Part shown: positions 7,535 to 13,864 of the stretch, piece after piece
How the letters are laid out: every line of letters starts with the position of its first letter
Numbering within the stretch: the first letter of the stretch is position 1
DNA from: an uncultured Phascolarctobacterium sp.
Lineage (GTDB): Bacteria > Bacillota > Negativicutes > Acidaminococcales > Acidaminococcaceae
Direction: 5' to 3'
NCBI GenBank assembly: GCA_900554395.1
Contig: USHB01000015.1
Location: 1-13,876, forward strand
DNA length: 13,876 bases
Notes under the pieces: generated by a model
The model's database searches: none
What the model saw: only the letters and a program-made list of their open reading frames with translations
What the model was told of the DNA's origin: nothing
Program-made: the position numbers and the translations under genes

Positions 7535-8896
7535 TTACCCTATGTTAATATGTTCCGACGGATACCTGATTTTGTTTGTACCGCTGCTCAAAAAGCTTAA
7601 AATAAATGTTAGTATGCCGATACGTCCGATATACATAGTAAAAATTAATATCCATTTGCCTAACGGCGCCCAGTCCGGCGTAATGCCGATGCCAAGACCC
7701 ACGGTACCAAAACCTGATACAACTTCAAACAAAACATCTATGAACGGATAATTTTCATGATTTATTGCCGATAATGCCATTGTGGCAATAAGCACCCAGA
7801 TTAAGCATAATACCGTAATTACAAACGATTTATCTACAATCTTTTCATCTATGCGCTTGCCGAACATTACAACATCGCGCTGGCCCTTTATCATATACCA
7901 CAAAGAAGCCATAAGTACAACAAATGTTGTTGTTTTAATACCGCCGCCGGTAGAACCGCTGCCTGCACCAATAAACATCCATATAATCAGCACAAACAAG
8001 CTGCTGTCATGCAGCTGCATTAAATCAATTGTGTTAAAACCGGCAGTACGCGATGACACCGCCTGAAAAAACGCAGCCATTATACTGTCAAAAGCAGTCA
8101 TATTGCCCAAAGTATTCGGATTATCACATTCAAATACCCACAACAGCACTGTACCTACTATATTCAGCCCAACGCTGCTTAACAGTACAATCTTGGTATG
8201 CAGAGCAAACCTTTCCCAGTTCCAGCCTCGTTTTAAATCCTCAAGAACCATAAAACCAAGGCCGCCCAAAGTAATCAGCAAAGCAATGCTTAAATTAATT
8301 ACTATATCGCTTTGATAATCAATCAAGCTTTTATAATTGCCCATTAAATCAAAGCCTGCATTACAAAAGGCCGATATGGAATGCCAATAGCCATATACTA
8401 TGCCGACAATCCCCATATCTTTAACAAAGGCAAAATGAATTGCTAAAATAGTACCGAATACAAACTCGATACAAAGCGTATACTTAATAATATTAAGCGC
8501 AATGCGCACAACACCGGATATTTCCGTCTGATTCATGGATTCCTGCAAAAGCAGCCGCTCGCGCAGGCTGACCTTACGCCCGGCAATAACCATTACCAGT
8601 GTAGTCATGGTCATAATGCCAAGACCGCCAATCTGTATCAGCGCAATAAGCACCATTTTGCCAAACCACGAAAGCTGGTTGCCGACGTCAATAACCGTTA
8701 AACCGGTTACACACGAAGCTGATGTAGATGTAAACAGCGCATCCAAAAAAGTAAGTCCTTGCCTGTCCTGGGTTGATATTGGCAGCATGAGCAAAAATGC
8801 ACCGCCTAAAATCAAAATAATAAAACTCAGCGCCACCATTTGGCTGCCATTAAAAGTCTGCCCAATCCAGCGCAAAAACTTATTTTCTCTTCCCAA
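7535..8896 (-). CDS. ktrB: Ktr potassium uptake channel subunit
   Basis: A 453-residue membrane protein of the TrkH/KtrB superfamily, the ion-conducting dimer of the Na+-dependent K+ uptake system. It shows the four-fold M1-pore-M2 plan with four filter segments: SASCVTGLTV (about residues 59-68), ISAFCNAGFD, SSRTAGFNTID and VSGFGTVGLGIG, each with the key glycine. A gly-rich stretch in the third repeat (GAGSGSTGGGIKTTT) corresponds to the intramembrane gating loop. It starts at TTG (8896): an in-frame TGA lies three codons upstream, a GGGGTGAG ribosome site precedes the TTG, and no ATG is available before residue 20. It is followed directly by ktrA, completing the two-component transporter. 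Confidence 0.95.
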   Translation of the reverse strand: MGRENKFLRWIGQTFNGSQMVALSFIILILGGAFLLMLPISTQDRQGLTFLDALFTSTSASCVTGLTVIDVGNQLSWFGKMVLIALIQIGGLGIMTMTTLVMVIAGRKVSLRERLLLQESMNQTEISGVVRIALNIIKYTLCIEFVFGTILAIHFAFVKDMGIVGIVYGYWHSISAFCNAGFDLMGNYKSLIDYQSDIVINLSIALLITLGGLGFMVLEDLKRGWNWERFALHTKIVLLSSVGLNIVGTVLLWVFECDNPNTLGNMTAFDSIMAAFFQAVSSRTAGFNTIDLMQLHDSSLFVLIIWMFIGAGSGSTGGGIKTTTFVVLMASLWYMIKGQRDVVMFGKRIDEKIVDKSFVITVLCLIWVLIATMALSAINHENYPFIDVLFEVVSGFGTVGLGIGITPDWAPLGKWILIFTMYIGRIGILTFILSFLSSGTNKIRYPSEHINIG

Positions 8897-8945
8897 GGAT
8901 TCTCACCCCATAAAAAGCATTTTTTATTTGTATTACTACTTCAAG

Positions 8946-8973
8946 ATTATAACAGAAAATAAATTTTTTGCAA
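8946..8973 (-). promoter_or_regulatory. promoter of ktrB-ktrA-methyltransferase
   Basis: Minus-strand -35 TTGCAA (8968-8973), 16-base spacer and -10 TATAAT (8946-8951), with an extended -10 TG one base upstream of the hexamer (TGTTATAAT). The leader would be roughly 40 bases. Confidence 0.75.
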
Positions 8974-8988
8974 ATTTTTACGCAAAAC

Positions 8989-9027
8989 AAAAAAAGGACC
9001 GGCGCTTGCAACACCAGTCCTTTTTAT
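8989..9027. terminator. terminator of infC-rpmI-rplT
   Basis: A long stem of about 16 pairs including G-U pairs (8991-9006 with 9010-9025), tipped by a small loop and closed at the base by an A/T run, giving a U tract on the minus strand. It starts 5 bases after the rplT stop and isolates the ktr operon from ribosomal-protein transcription. Confidence 0.88.
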
Positions 9028-9032
9028 TGTAA

Positions 9033-9386
9033 TTACAGAGCAGCTTTAGCGGTTTCAACCAGTTTTGCAAATGCAGCTGCATCATAAATTGCCATATCTG
9101 CCAAAACCTTGCGGTCAAGCTGGATACCGGCTTTGGAAAGGCCGCAGATGAAACGGCTGTAGCTCATGCCGTTAGCACGGCTTGCAGCGTTGATACGTGC
9201 AATCCACAGACGGCGGAATTCACGTTTTTTAGCGCGGCGGTCGCGGCGGGCATAGCTCAATGCTTTCATTACAGTTTCGTTAGCTTTTTTGAACTGTAAA
9301 TGTTTAGCTCCACGATAGCCTTTAGCCAGTTTTAAAATATGTTTATGACGGCGGTGTGCAGTTACACCAACTTTAATTCTTGCCAT
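9033..9386 (-). CDS. rplT: 50S ribosomal protein L20
   Basis: A 117-residue basic protein that binds 23S rRNA early in large-subunit assembly and, in many bacteria, represses its own operon. Family hallmarks are clear: [30 protein letters not shown] N terminus, [24 protein letters not shown] in the helical middle, and [23 protein letters not shown] at the C-terminal end. The length is normal. A GGGAGG ribosome site precedes the ATG. It is the last gene of infC-rpmI-rplT, 29 bases after rpmI. Confidence 0.99.
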   Translation of the reverse strand: MARIKVGVTAHRRHKHILKLAKGYRGAKHLQFKKANETVMKALSYARRDRRAKKREFRRLWIARINAASRANGMSYSRFICGLSKAGIQLDRKVLADMAIYDAAAFAKLVETAKAAL

Positions 9387-9415
9387 TGGTAATTTCCTCC
9401 CTTAAAGTCCCTCAA

Positions 9416-9616
9416 TTATGCGTACGGCAGCATTTTAACTACGCGTTCATGGTCAGTTTTATGCACTAAAGTAGCTTTACGCAGATTTCTCTTGCGGGCA
9501 GGAGATTTTTTCTCCAGAATATGGCTCTTATATGCTTTAGCACGTTTAAATTCACCGGAAGCGGTTTTTTTGAAACGTTTTGCAGCAGCTCTGCGGGTTT
9601 TCATTTTCAACTTCAT
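9416..9616 (-). CDS. rpmI: 50S ribosomal protein L35
   Basis: A 66-residue, very basic protein of the large subunit. [22 protein letters not shown] and [20 protein letters not shown] match the L35 family across its whole length. The start gives MKLKMKT, in line with the MPKMKT start of relatives. Its AGGAGG ribosome site overlaps the infC stop codon, 9 bases before the ATG, indicating coupling with the upstream gene. Confidence 0.99.
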   Translation of the reverse strand: MKLKMKTRRAAAKRFKKTASGEFKRAKAYKSHILEKKSPARKRNLRKATLVHKTDHERVVKMLPYA

Positions 9617-9630
9617 TTAAAAAATCCTCC

Positions 9631-10149
9631 TTATTTACTCGGTTTCGGCGCAACTATCATAATCATGTTTTTGCCTTCAAGTTTGGGCTGTCTTTCTACA
9701 ACTGCCATCTCTTTAAGCTGGGCAGCCATTTTATTTAAAAGCACTTCGCCCAGTTCCGGGTGCGAAAGTTCGCGGCCACGGAACATAATGGTAACTTTTA
9801 CTTTGTCGCCATCTTCTAAGAAACGTACGGCATTTTTAAACTTAACGTTAAAGTCATGTTCTTCACTGCCGGGCCGCAGCTTAACTTCTTTAATGTCAAA
9901 GGTTTTCTGTTTCTTACGAGATTCTTTTTCACGTTTCTGCTGCTCGTAACGATACTTGCCGTAATCCATAATCCGGCACACAGGCGGTTTGGCAGTAGGT
10001 GCAATTTCCACCAGGTCAAGATGTTTTTCATAAGCAAGCTGCTGAGCTTCACGCCCGGACATAATGCCAAGCTGTTCGCCTTCGCTGCCGATAACGCGCA
10101 CTTCACGTGCCCGAATTTCTTCGTTGATACGCAAGTTTTCTTTAGCTAT
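9631..10149 (-). CDS. infC: translation initiation factor IF-3, with non-canonical ATA start
   Basis: IF-3 binds the 30S subunit, keeps 50S off and rejects poor start codons. The N domain (about residues 1-75) contains LRINEEIRAREVRVIG and the linker-proximal PPVCRIMDYGKYRYEQQKRE; the C domain (about 85-172) contains KEVKLRP, VKVTIMFRGRELSHPELG and the final LEGKNMIMIVAPK. The start is placed at ATA 10149, giving MAKENLRINEE as in relatives (172 residues). A strong GGAGGTG site (10157-10163) lies 7 bases upstream of ATA. The next usable start, TTG at 10134, is about 22 bases from that site and removes conserved residues; an in-frame TGA nine bases upstream of ATA excludes an earlier start. 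A rare start codon agrees with the known AUU-based autoregulation of infC in E. coli. Confidence 0.93.
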   Translation of the reverse strand: MAKENLRINEEIRAREVRVIGSEGEQLGIMSGREAQQLAYEKHLDLVEIAPTAKPPVCRIMDYGKYRYEQQKREKESRKKQKTFDIKEVKLRPGSEEHDFNVKFKNAVRFLEDGDKVKVTIMFRGRELSHPELGEVLLNKMAAQLKEMAVVERQPKLEGKNMIMIVAPKPSK

Positions 10150-10169
10150 GACAAGTCACCTCCAAAAAA

Positions 10170-10282
10170 ATTCAATCAAAAATGAAAGCGGGCAGAACAA
10201 ATCCACCCGCGTTAATACATATCCAACCCTGTCGAGCATAGCTGCAAGGTGAGAAGCGAGCGGCTTCTACTTTGTTACCCAA
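10170..10282 (-). promoter_or_regulatory. infC leader, probable L20-type attenuator
   Basis: About 115 transcribed bases precede the infC ribosome site. They hold an upper hairpin (AGAAGC at 10263-10268 pairing with GCTTCT at 10252-10257) and a lower hairpin, GCGGGTGGA/TCTGCCCGC (10188-10210, 9 pairs with two G-U), followed by TTTCATTTTT (10178-10187). The second is a plausible intrinsic terminator. In Firmicutes the infC-rpmI-rplT operon is known to be repressed by L20 through such a leader. I recognise the position and the layout; the match to the L20-leader consensus is from memory only. Confidence 0.65.
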
Positions 10283-10284
10283 GT

Positions 10285-10313
10285 ATAATAACATAAACTT
10301 ACAGCCTTGTCAA
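10285..10313 (-). promoter_or_regulatory. infC operon promoter
   Basis: Minus-strand -35 TTGACA (10308-10313, consensus) and -10 TATTAT (10285-10290) with a 17-base spacer, plus a TG one base before the -10. The -35 is only 12 bases after the ferritin stop codon. Confidence 0.88.
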
Positions 10314-10325
10314 CAGATTATTTAA

Positions 10326-10811
10326 TTATTTCCTTGCGCCAAGCTGACCATCAATAATAAACAAACCGCCAACATGGTCTCCGACCATTTTCAGTTTCTC
10401 AACAATTTCAGATGCGCTTGCTTCTTCTTCTACCTGCTCGTCAATAAACCATTTCAAATGGCTCTGGGCAGCGTAATCTTTTTCTTCAACCGCAAGTTCA
10501 TACATATTATGAATGCGGGAAGTTACATATTTTTCATGTTCAAGAACTTTTTTAAACAGTTCCAGCGGAGTACCATAATCGGCAGCCGGCATTTCAATTG
10601 CTAAAAGTTCCGGTTTTTCGCCGCAGTCCTGCATAAAGCCCATCAGCTTAAATGCGTGGCCGCGTTCTTCCTCATATTGTGCTTTAAGCCAGTGTGCCAT
10701 ACCTTTAAAATTTTTAGCTTCCATATCAAGGCTCATTGCCAGATACATATAAGCGGAATATAATTCAGCCTGAACCTGCTCATTAAATGCTTTATAGATT
10801 TTCTTTTTCAT
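10326..10811 (-). CDS. ftnA: bacterial non-haem ferritin
   Basis: A 161-residue four-helix ferritin that would form a 24-subunit cage oxidising Fe(II) and storing it as ferric mineral. Ferroxidase residues are all present by comparison with E. coli FtnA: E16 (QAELYSAY), E49 and H52 (EEERGH), E93 (EHEKY), Q126 and E129 (DEQVEEE). The haem-binding methionine and the 24-residue C-terminal mineralisation segments of other families are not evident, so it is ferritin rather than bacterioferritin or Dps. An AGGAGG site precedes the ATG. It has its own promoter with a Fur/PerR-like box. No terminator is visible after it, and the infC promoter begins 12 bases downstream. Confidence 0.96.
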   Translation of the reverse strand: MKKKIYKAFNEQVQAELYSAYMYLAMSLDMEAKNFKGMAHWLKAQYEEERGHAFKLMGFMQDCGEKPELLAIEMPAADYGTPLELFKKVLEHEKYVTSRIHNMYELAVEEKDYAAQSHLKWFIDEQVEEEASASEIVEKLKMVGDHVGGLFIIDGQLGARK

Positions 10812-10857
10812 AATTTATTCCTCCTTATTTTTAAGGCTTAACCTCTTTGATGGTTTA

Positions 10858-10886
10858 AGTATAACATATCGGAAGAATTTAATCAA
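10858..10886 (-). promoter_or_regulatory. ferritin promoter
   Basis: Minus-strand -35 TTGATT (10881-10886) and -10 TATACT (10858-10863) with a 17-base spacer and an extended -10 TG. The start would be near 10851, about 40 bases before the ATG. Confidence 0.75.
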
Positions 10887-10898
10887 TAATAATTATCT
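10884..10898 (-). promoter_or_regulatory. Fur/PerR-like box at the ferritin promoter
   Basis: AGATAATTATTATTG on the minus strand matches the 7-1-7 Fur consensus TGATAATnATTATCA at 11 of 14 defined positions, and the PerR box a little less well. It overlaps the upstream edge of the -35. The region is AT-rich, so chance similarity is possible. Confidence 0.45.
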
Positions 10899-10964
10899 AT
10901 TTTGTTTGTAAAATATTTGTAAGTTAAGTGCTTTTGTTTTTATCTGCGTTTAACTTAGGCATAG

Positions 10965-10995
10965 AAAAAGCGGATGGCATAAAACCATCCGCTTT
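10965..10995 (-). terminator. terminator of the SLH porin gene
   Basis: An 11-bp perfect stem (10967-10977 with 10985-10995) with a 7-base loop and a T run on the minus strand, 19 bases after the porin stop codon. Confidence 0.92.
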
Positions 10996-11014
10996 AACAG
11001 TTCTAACTATTAAA

Positions 11015-12274
11015 TTAGAAAGTGAATACTACTTCAGACCAAATGGTTTGATCATCGGTATTACCTTCACGGGATTCAAAGTCAGCGTATTTAACACCTG
11101 CTACAATGTTTTTAGCGAGGGTTACATTAGCGCCTACATCAAAGCCTTCATAACCATCACCATCGAAATAGGTATCGGTAGGATAATCAGCATAGCCACC
11201 GCTGAATACAGTCGGCTGGAGGAAGGTTGCAAGCGGACGGTCGCTGTAGTTAGCATATACGCCCCAAGAACCTACTTCGGAAGCTTTAGCACCACGATAG
11301 CTCAGGCCTACTAACCAGCCGCTATTGTCGCCATCATAACCTTCAATATCGCTGTCGCCATAGAAATAAGAACCTCTCAAAGTCAAATCTTTAGCGATTT
11401 CACCAGCTACAGCAGCTTCCCAAATATCCTGTTCACGGAAGTTATCTGCATTATAATAACGAACAGCTGCATCAACAACGCCAATGCCAGCTTCTACACC
11501 AGCTACATAAATACGATCGCCAGATTCAATCAAAGTAGCTCCATCTTTAATTTCTTGTTCAGTAAATACATCTTCATCAAATTGGCCACCATTTACATAG
11601 TTATCAGAAGATGCTTTCATAGCCCAGCCAAATACTTTAACATCTTTGCCATAGGACAGTTTTACGCCATCGCCACGGTTATCAAGTACATCAGACTTAA
11701 CGAAGTCTTGACGACCTGCTTCTACTTTAACGCCACCAACTTTACCAGTTACATATGCCCAGTTCAAAGATACATCGTCATCGCCAGTTGCACCTTTGTC
11801 GCCAGCATAGTACTGACTGTTTTCAAAACGGCCGGTGTAGCTCCAATCTTCATTAATCTGACCGTTTAACATCAAACGAGTACGCAGACGGCCTTCGCTG
11901 CCAGCTTCGTCAGCATCTTTGTAAGAAGCACGGATCTGACCGGTGATTTTTACGTTGTCAGCTTTTTTCTCAAGGTTAGCTACGCGTACGCCGAGGCTGT
12001 CCAGTTCGTCAGCAAATTCTGCTGCTAATTTATCAACGTTAGCGCCTTTTGCCATTGCTTTTGCTACAATCTGTGCCATTTCATAGCGGGTCATCAGTTT
12101 GTCGCCGCCGTAGGTGCCATCAGGATAACCGTCTACTACACCTTCTGCTGCCAGTTTGTTTACTGCGTCATAAGCCCAGTGGCCAGCCGGTACATCGCTG
12201 AACGGGTTAGCTGCATATGCGGAAGCAGTAACGCCGAGAGCCATAGCCATTGCTAATACTAAAGATTTTTTCAT
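11015..12274 (-). CDS. outer-membrane porin with N-terminal SLH domain (OmpM-like)
   Basis: A 419-residue exported protein. Residues 1 to about 22 are a Sec signal peptide (MKKSLVLAMAMALGVTASAYA). Residues about 23-77 are one SLH domain (NPFSDVPAGHWAYDAVNKLA, VDGYPDGTYGGDKLMTRYEMA), which in Negativicutes ties the outer membrane to the polyamine-modified peptidoglycan. A short coiled coil follows (about 80-106, LAAEFADELDSLGVRVANLEKK). From about residue 107 to the end alternating strands form a beta-barrel, finishing with the outer-membrane signature VVFTF. This is the architecture of OmpM/Mep45, the main porins of Veillonella and Selenomonas. GGGAGG precedes the ATG. Codons are strongly biased toward a few choices (for example GCT and GTA), as expected for a highly expressed gene. 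Solute specificity is unknown. Confidence 0.94.
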   Translation of the reverse strand: MKKSLVLAMAMALGVTASAYAANPFSDVPAGHWAYDAVNKLAAEGVVDGYPDGTYGGDKLMTRYEMAQIVAKAMAKGANVDKLAAEFADELDSLGVRVANLEKKADNVKITGQIRASYKDADEAGSEGRLRTRLMLNGQINEDWSYTGRFENSQYYAGDKGATGDDDVSLNWAYVTGKVGGVKVEAGRQDFVKSDVLDNRGDGVKLSYGKDVKVFGWAMKASSDNYVNGGQFDEDVFTEQEIKDGATLIESGDRIYVAGVEAGIGVVDAAVRYYNADNFREQDIWEAAVAGEIAKDLTLRGSYFYGDSDIEGYDGDNSGWLVGLSYRGAKASEVGSWGVYANYSDRPLATFLQPTVFSGGYADYPTDTYFDGDGYEGFDVGANVTLAKNIVAGVKYADFESREGNTDDQTIWSEVVFTF

Positions 12275-12302
12275 TTTGTTTTCCTCCCTTTTAGAAAAAC
12301 AC

Positions 12303-12331
12303 TTTATATTTTATAAAGCGCGGAGGGGCAA
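12303..12331 (-). promoter_or_regulatory. possible proximal porin promoter
   Basis: Minus-strand TTGCCC (12326-12331), 17 bases, TATAAA (12303-12308). It would start about 20-25 bases before the porin ATG, leaving a very short leader. The -10 overlaps an AT-rich hairpin, so the match may be accidental. Confidence 0.35.
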
Positions 12332-12502
12332 ATTGCCGGCGTCCGGCAAAACATGCGGTGCGAGTCTCCTGGTTTCCTCTACCTTGTTTTGCACTCTGCC
12401 TTAAATCTGCGCCCTGGCGCAATATAACCAAAGCCAAGGCTTTGCCCCTGAGGAATAGGCAAAGCCTTAAAAAAAGAAGGCGTACTTGCAATACGGAACA
12501 GT

Positions 12503-12531
12503 AAAAAAACTCCGGCAGTTAGCTGCCAAAG
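12503..12531 (-). terminator. intrinsic terminator inside the porin upstream region
   Basis: CTTTGGCAG pairs with CTGCCGGAG (9 pairs, two G-U) across a CTAA loop (12510-12531) and is followed directly by seven T (12503-12509). This is a canonical intrinsic terminator lying about 85-110 bases after the promoter at 12620-12648 and more than 200 bases before the porin ATG. Confidence 0.75.
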
Positions 12532-12619
12532 GGATGGAGAAAAATCTTCTGTCCCAAACCTTCTTTTCCCGGGCAAAGTAAAACTAACATTGACTGTTCA
12601 GTCTTTCTTTACAGTTTTT

Positions 12620-12648
12620 ATTATATAAAAGCCATATTTAAACTGCAA
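12620..12648 (-). promoter_or_regulatory. distal promoter of the porin leader/small RNA
   Basis: Minus-strand -35 TTGCAG (12643-12648), 17-base spacer, -10 TATAAT (12620-12625). Initiation is expected near 12613. It lies 32 bases after the LysR-gene stop. Confidence 0.82.
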
Positions 12649-12680
12649 TTTTAATAATTAATGCCAATAATCAGTGCAGC

Positions 12681-13590
12681 TTATAAATTATTTTCTTCGC
12701 CTTCCGGAGTTTTAAACGCCTGTAAAACCATACCGGCAAATTTTTTAATGTAATAGTTAGCGTTATCTTTCTTCCAAAACAGATAGTATTTTTTCTGCAC
12801 CTGCCTGCCGCCCTGCTGCAGCGGCAAAATGTTTATGTTTTCATTGGCTTTTAAATGGCGGCCGCAGCTTTCAGCAATCATAAAGCCGTTGCCAGCTGCC
12901 GCCATAATGCGTGCTTCTTTCCGCGCTGCGCGCAAAAATAAAACTACCTTTAAAGCCCAGCACCTGTGTGTAAAAATCTTTTTCCTGCTCTCGCTGTTTT
13001 TCGTCCGCAACTAAAATGCAGGGCACATCTTCTAAATCATTAAGTTTGGCTGCGCCATTTTCAAAACTTCCGTACACCGGCGATATTAAAACATAACCCG
13101 GCAGCGATGTTACCGGCACTTGTCTATATTCCTCAGATACAACATGCCTTTGCATATTGAACACCACATCTGCTTTGCCGTCACGCAAAAGCGATGCTAT
13201 TTCATCATGCGCGCCGCAGCTGATATTTAAACGCACATTGGCATTTTGCTGTTTAAAACGGCTTACCGCCTGATAGAACCTTTCATCAGCAAAGCCGTTT
13301 ATATAACCTACATTAAGCACATCTGTCTGACCGGCGGCAGCAATGGTGCCATTTTTTAATTTTTCAATTTCTCCAAGCAGATGCTTGCCATGGCTGTACA
13401 GGTATTTGCCACCTTCCGTTAAAGTAAAGCGCCGTGTACTGCGCTGCAGCAGCTGCACGCCAAGTTCTTTTTCAAGCGACAATATCTGCTGCGATATTGC
13501 CGACTGCGAGATAAAACATTCTTCGGCCGCTTCCGTAAAATTGCCTGCATCAACAACAGCTACAAAATATTTTATTTGCCTCAACAACAT
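12681..13590 (-). pseudogene. LysR-family transcriptional regulator, interrupted by one frameshift
   Basis: Reading from the ATG at 13590 (ribosome site AGGAGG, 8 bases away), residues 1-60 are the winged helix-turn-helix of LysR regulators (FTEAAEECFISQSAISQQ, then LEKELGVQLLQRSTRRFTLTEGG), followed by a linker helix and the effector-binding domain (VLNVGYINGFADERF, GKADVVFNM). Around 12921 the frame is lost: after FARSA the first frame runs on to a stop at 12871, while the continuation KEARIMAAAGNGFMIAES, typical of the LysR C-terminal lobe, is in the next frame down to 12681. Omitting one base near 12921-12922 restores a 302-residue protein, normal for the family. It may be a pseudogene or a sequencing error in the GCGC-rich spot. 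The effector is unknown. Confidence 0.85.
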
Positions 13591-13626
13591 AACGCTGCCC
13601 TCCTCCCTCAGGAACTGTTAGTTTTA

Positions 13627-13657
13627 ACTATACCGTTTTAATCATTCTTCAAGTCAA
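13627..13657 (-). promoter_or_regulatory. weak candidate promoter of the LysR gene
   Basis: Minus-strand TTGACT (13652-13657) and TATAGT (13627-13632) with a long 19-base spacer. The -10 overlaps a small dyad, TAGTT-AA-AACTA (13619-13630), that could be an autoregulatory site. Weak evidence. Confidence 0.3.
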
Positions 13658-13760
13658 TATACTCCATAAACAATTCAAAAAATCTTCCTTGTTTTGTAAC
13701 AAAAGCACCCGTGCAGGCCATAATTTTTATATTTTTAATTATTTATAATGATATATAACA

Positions 13761-13780
13761 AAATTGTCATAAAACAATTT
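13761..13780. promoter_or_regulatory. operator-like inverted repeat AAATTGT-N6-ACAATTT
   Basis: A perfect 7-bp inverted repeat with a 6-base spacer (arms 13761-13767 and 13774-13780), in an AT-rich stretch between the LysR gene and a rightward promoter. LysR regulators commonly bind such dyads in the divergent region. Because the region is AT-rich, chance cannot be excluded. Confidence 0.4.
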
Positions 13781-13833
13781 GTATTTTTAATGCTATTTAT
13801 AAGATTTTTTTGTAAATATTTTGCAGCCGCCCA

Positions 13834-13864
13834 TTGACTTTGAGCCATCTCCAACTTTTATAAT
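13834..13864 (+). promoter_or_regulatory. outward-facing promoter at the right edge
   Basis: Plus-strand TTGACT (13834-13839) and TATAAT (13859-13864) with a 19-base spacer, which is long. It points away from the LysR gene, so a divergently transcribed gene probably begins just beyond the window. The rest of 13658-13833 is AT-rich and shows no gene. Confidence 0.45.

Larger units (their letters stand above)
12284..12613 (-). ncRNA. structured leader or small RNA region upstream of the porin
   Basis: About 330 bases without a convincing gene, downstream of a good promoter and ending at the porin ribosome site. On the minus strand it can form, in order: a terminator-like hairpin (12510-12531); a perfect 11-bp stem with an 11-base loop (12436-12446 with 12458-12468); GCGCC/GGCGC (12409-12420); a perfect 7-bp stem with a 3-base loop (12333-12349); and an AT stem (12300-12320) followed by five T. 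It is either a long 5' leader with attenuation or a small RNA of about 110 nt (12503-12613) followed by the porin's own promoter. I could not match it to a known riboswitch class. Confidence 0.55.

Noticed and set aside
12360..12375. Minus-strand AACCAGGAGACTCGC resembles the B12 box of cobalamin riboswitches.
   Set aside because: The other conserved cobalamin-riboswitch elements (GGTGnAA, the CCCGC-ACTGT core) are absent from the surrounding leader, and the downstream gene is a porin with no TonB-dependent features.
12291..12576. Two overlapping minus-strand open frames of 65-66 codons in the porin upstream region.
   Set aside because: They run through the terminator and hairpins, lack ribosome sites and resemble no protein; the stretch is better explained as structured RNA.
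12519..12590. A 23-codon minus-strand reading frame in the porin leader, ending with TAA in the loop of the terminator hairpin, possible leader peptide.
   Set aside because: No ribosome-binding site precedes its ATG and it has no run of a regulatory amino acid; the position of the stop codon is probably coincidence.
12592..12603. GACTG-AA-CAGTC dyad just after the distal porin start point, possible operator.
   Set aside because: Arms are only 5 bp and the spacing fits no regulator I know; too short to separate from chance.
12681..13010. A separate 109-residue gene downstream of the LysR fragment.
   Set aside because: Its first 30 or so residues are out-of-frame LysR sequence and the rest is the LysR C terminus; it is one frameshifted gene, not two.
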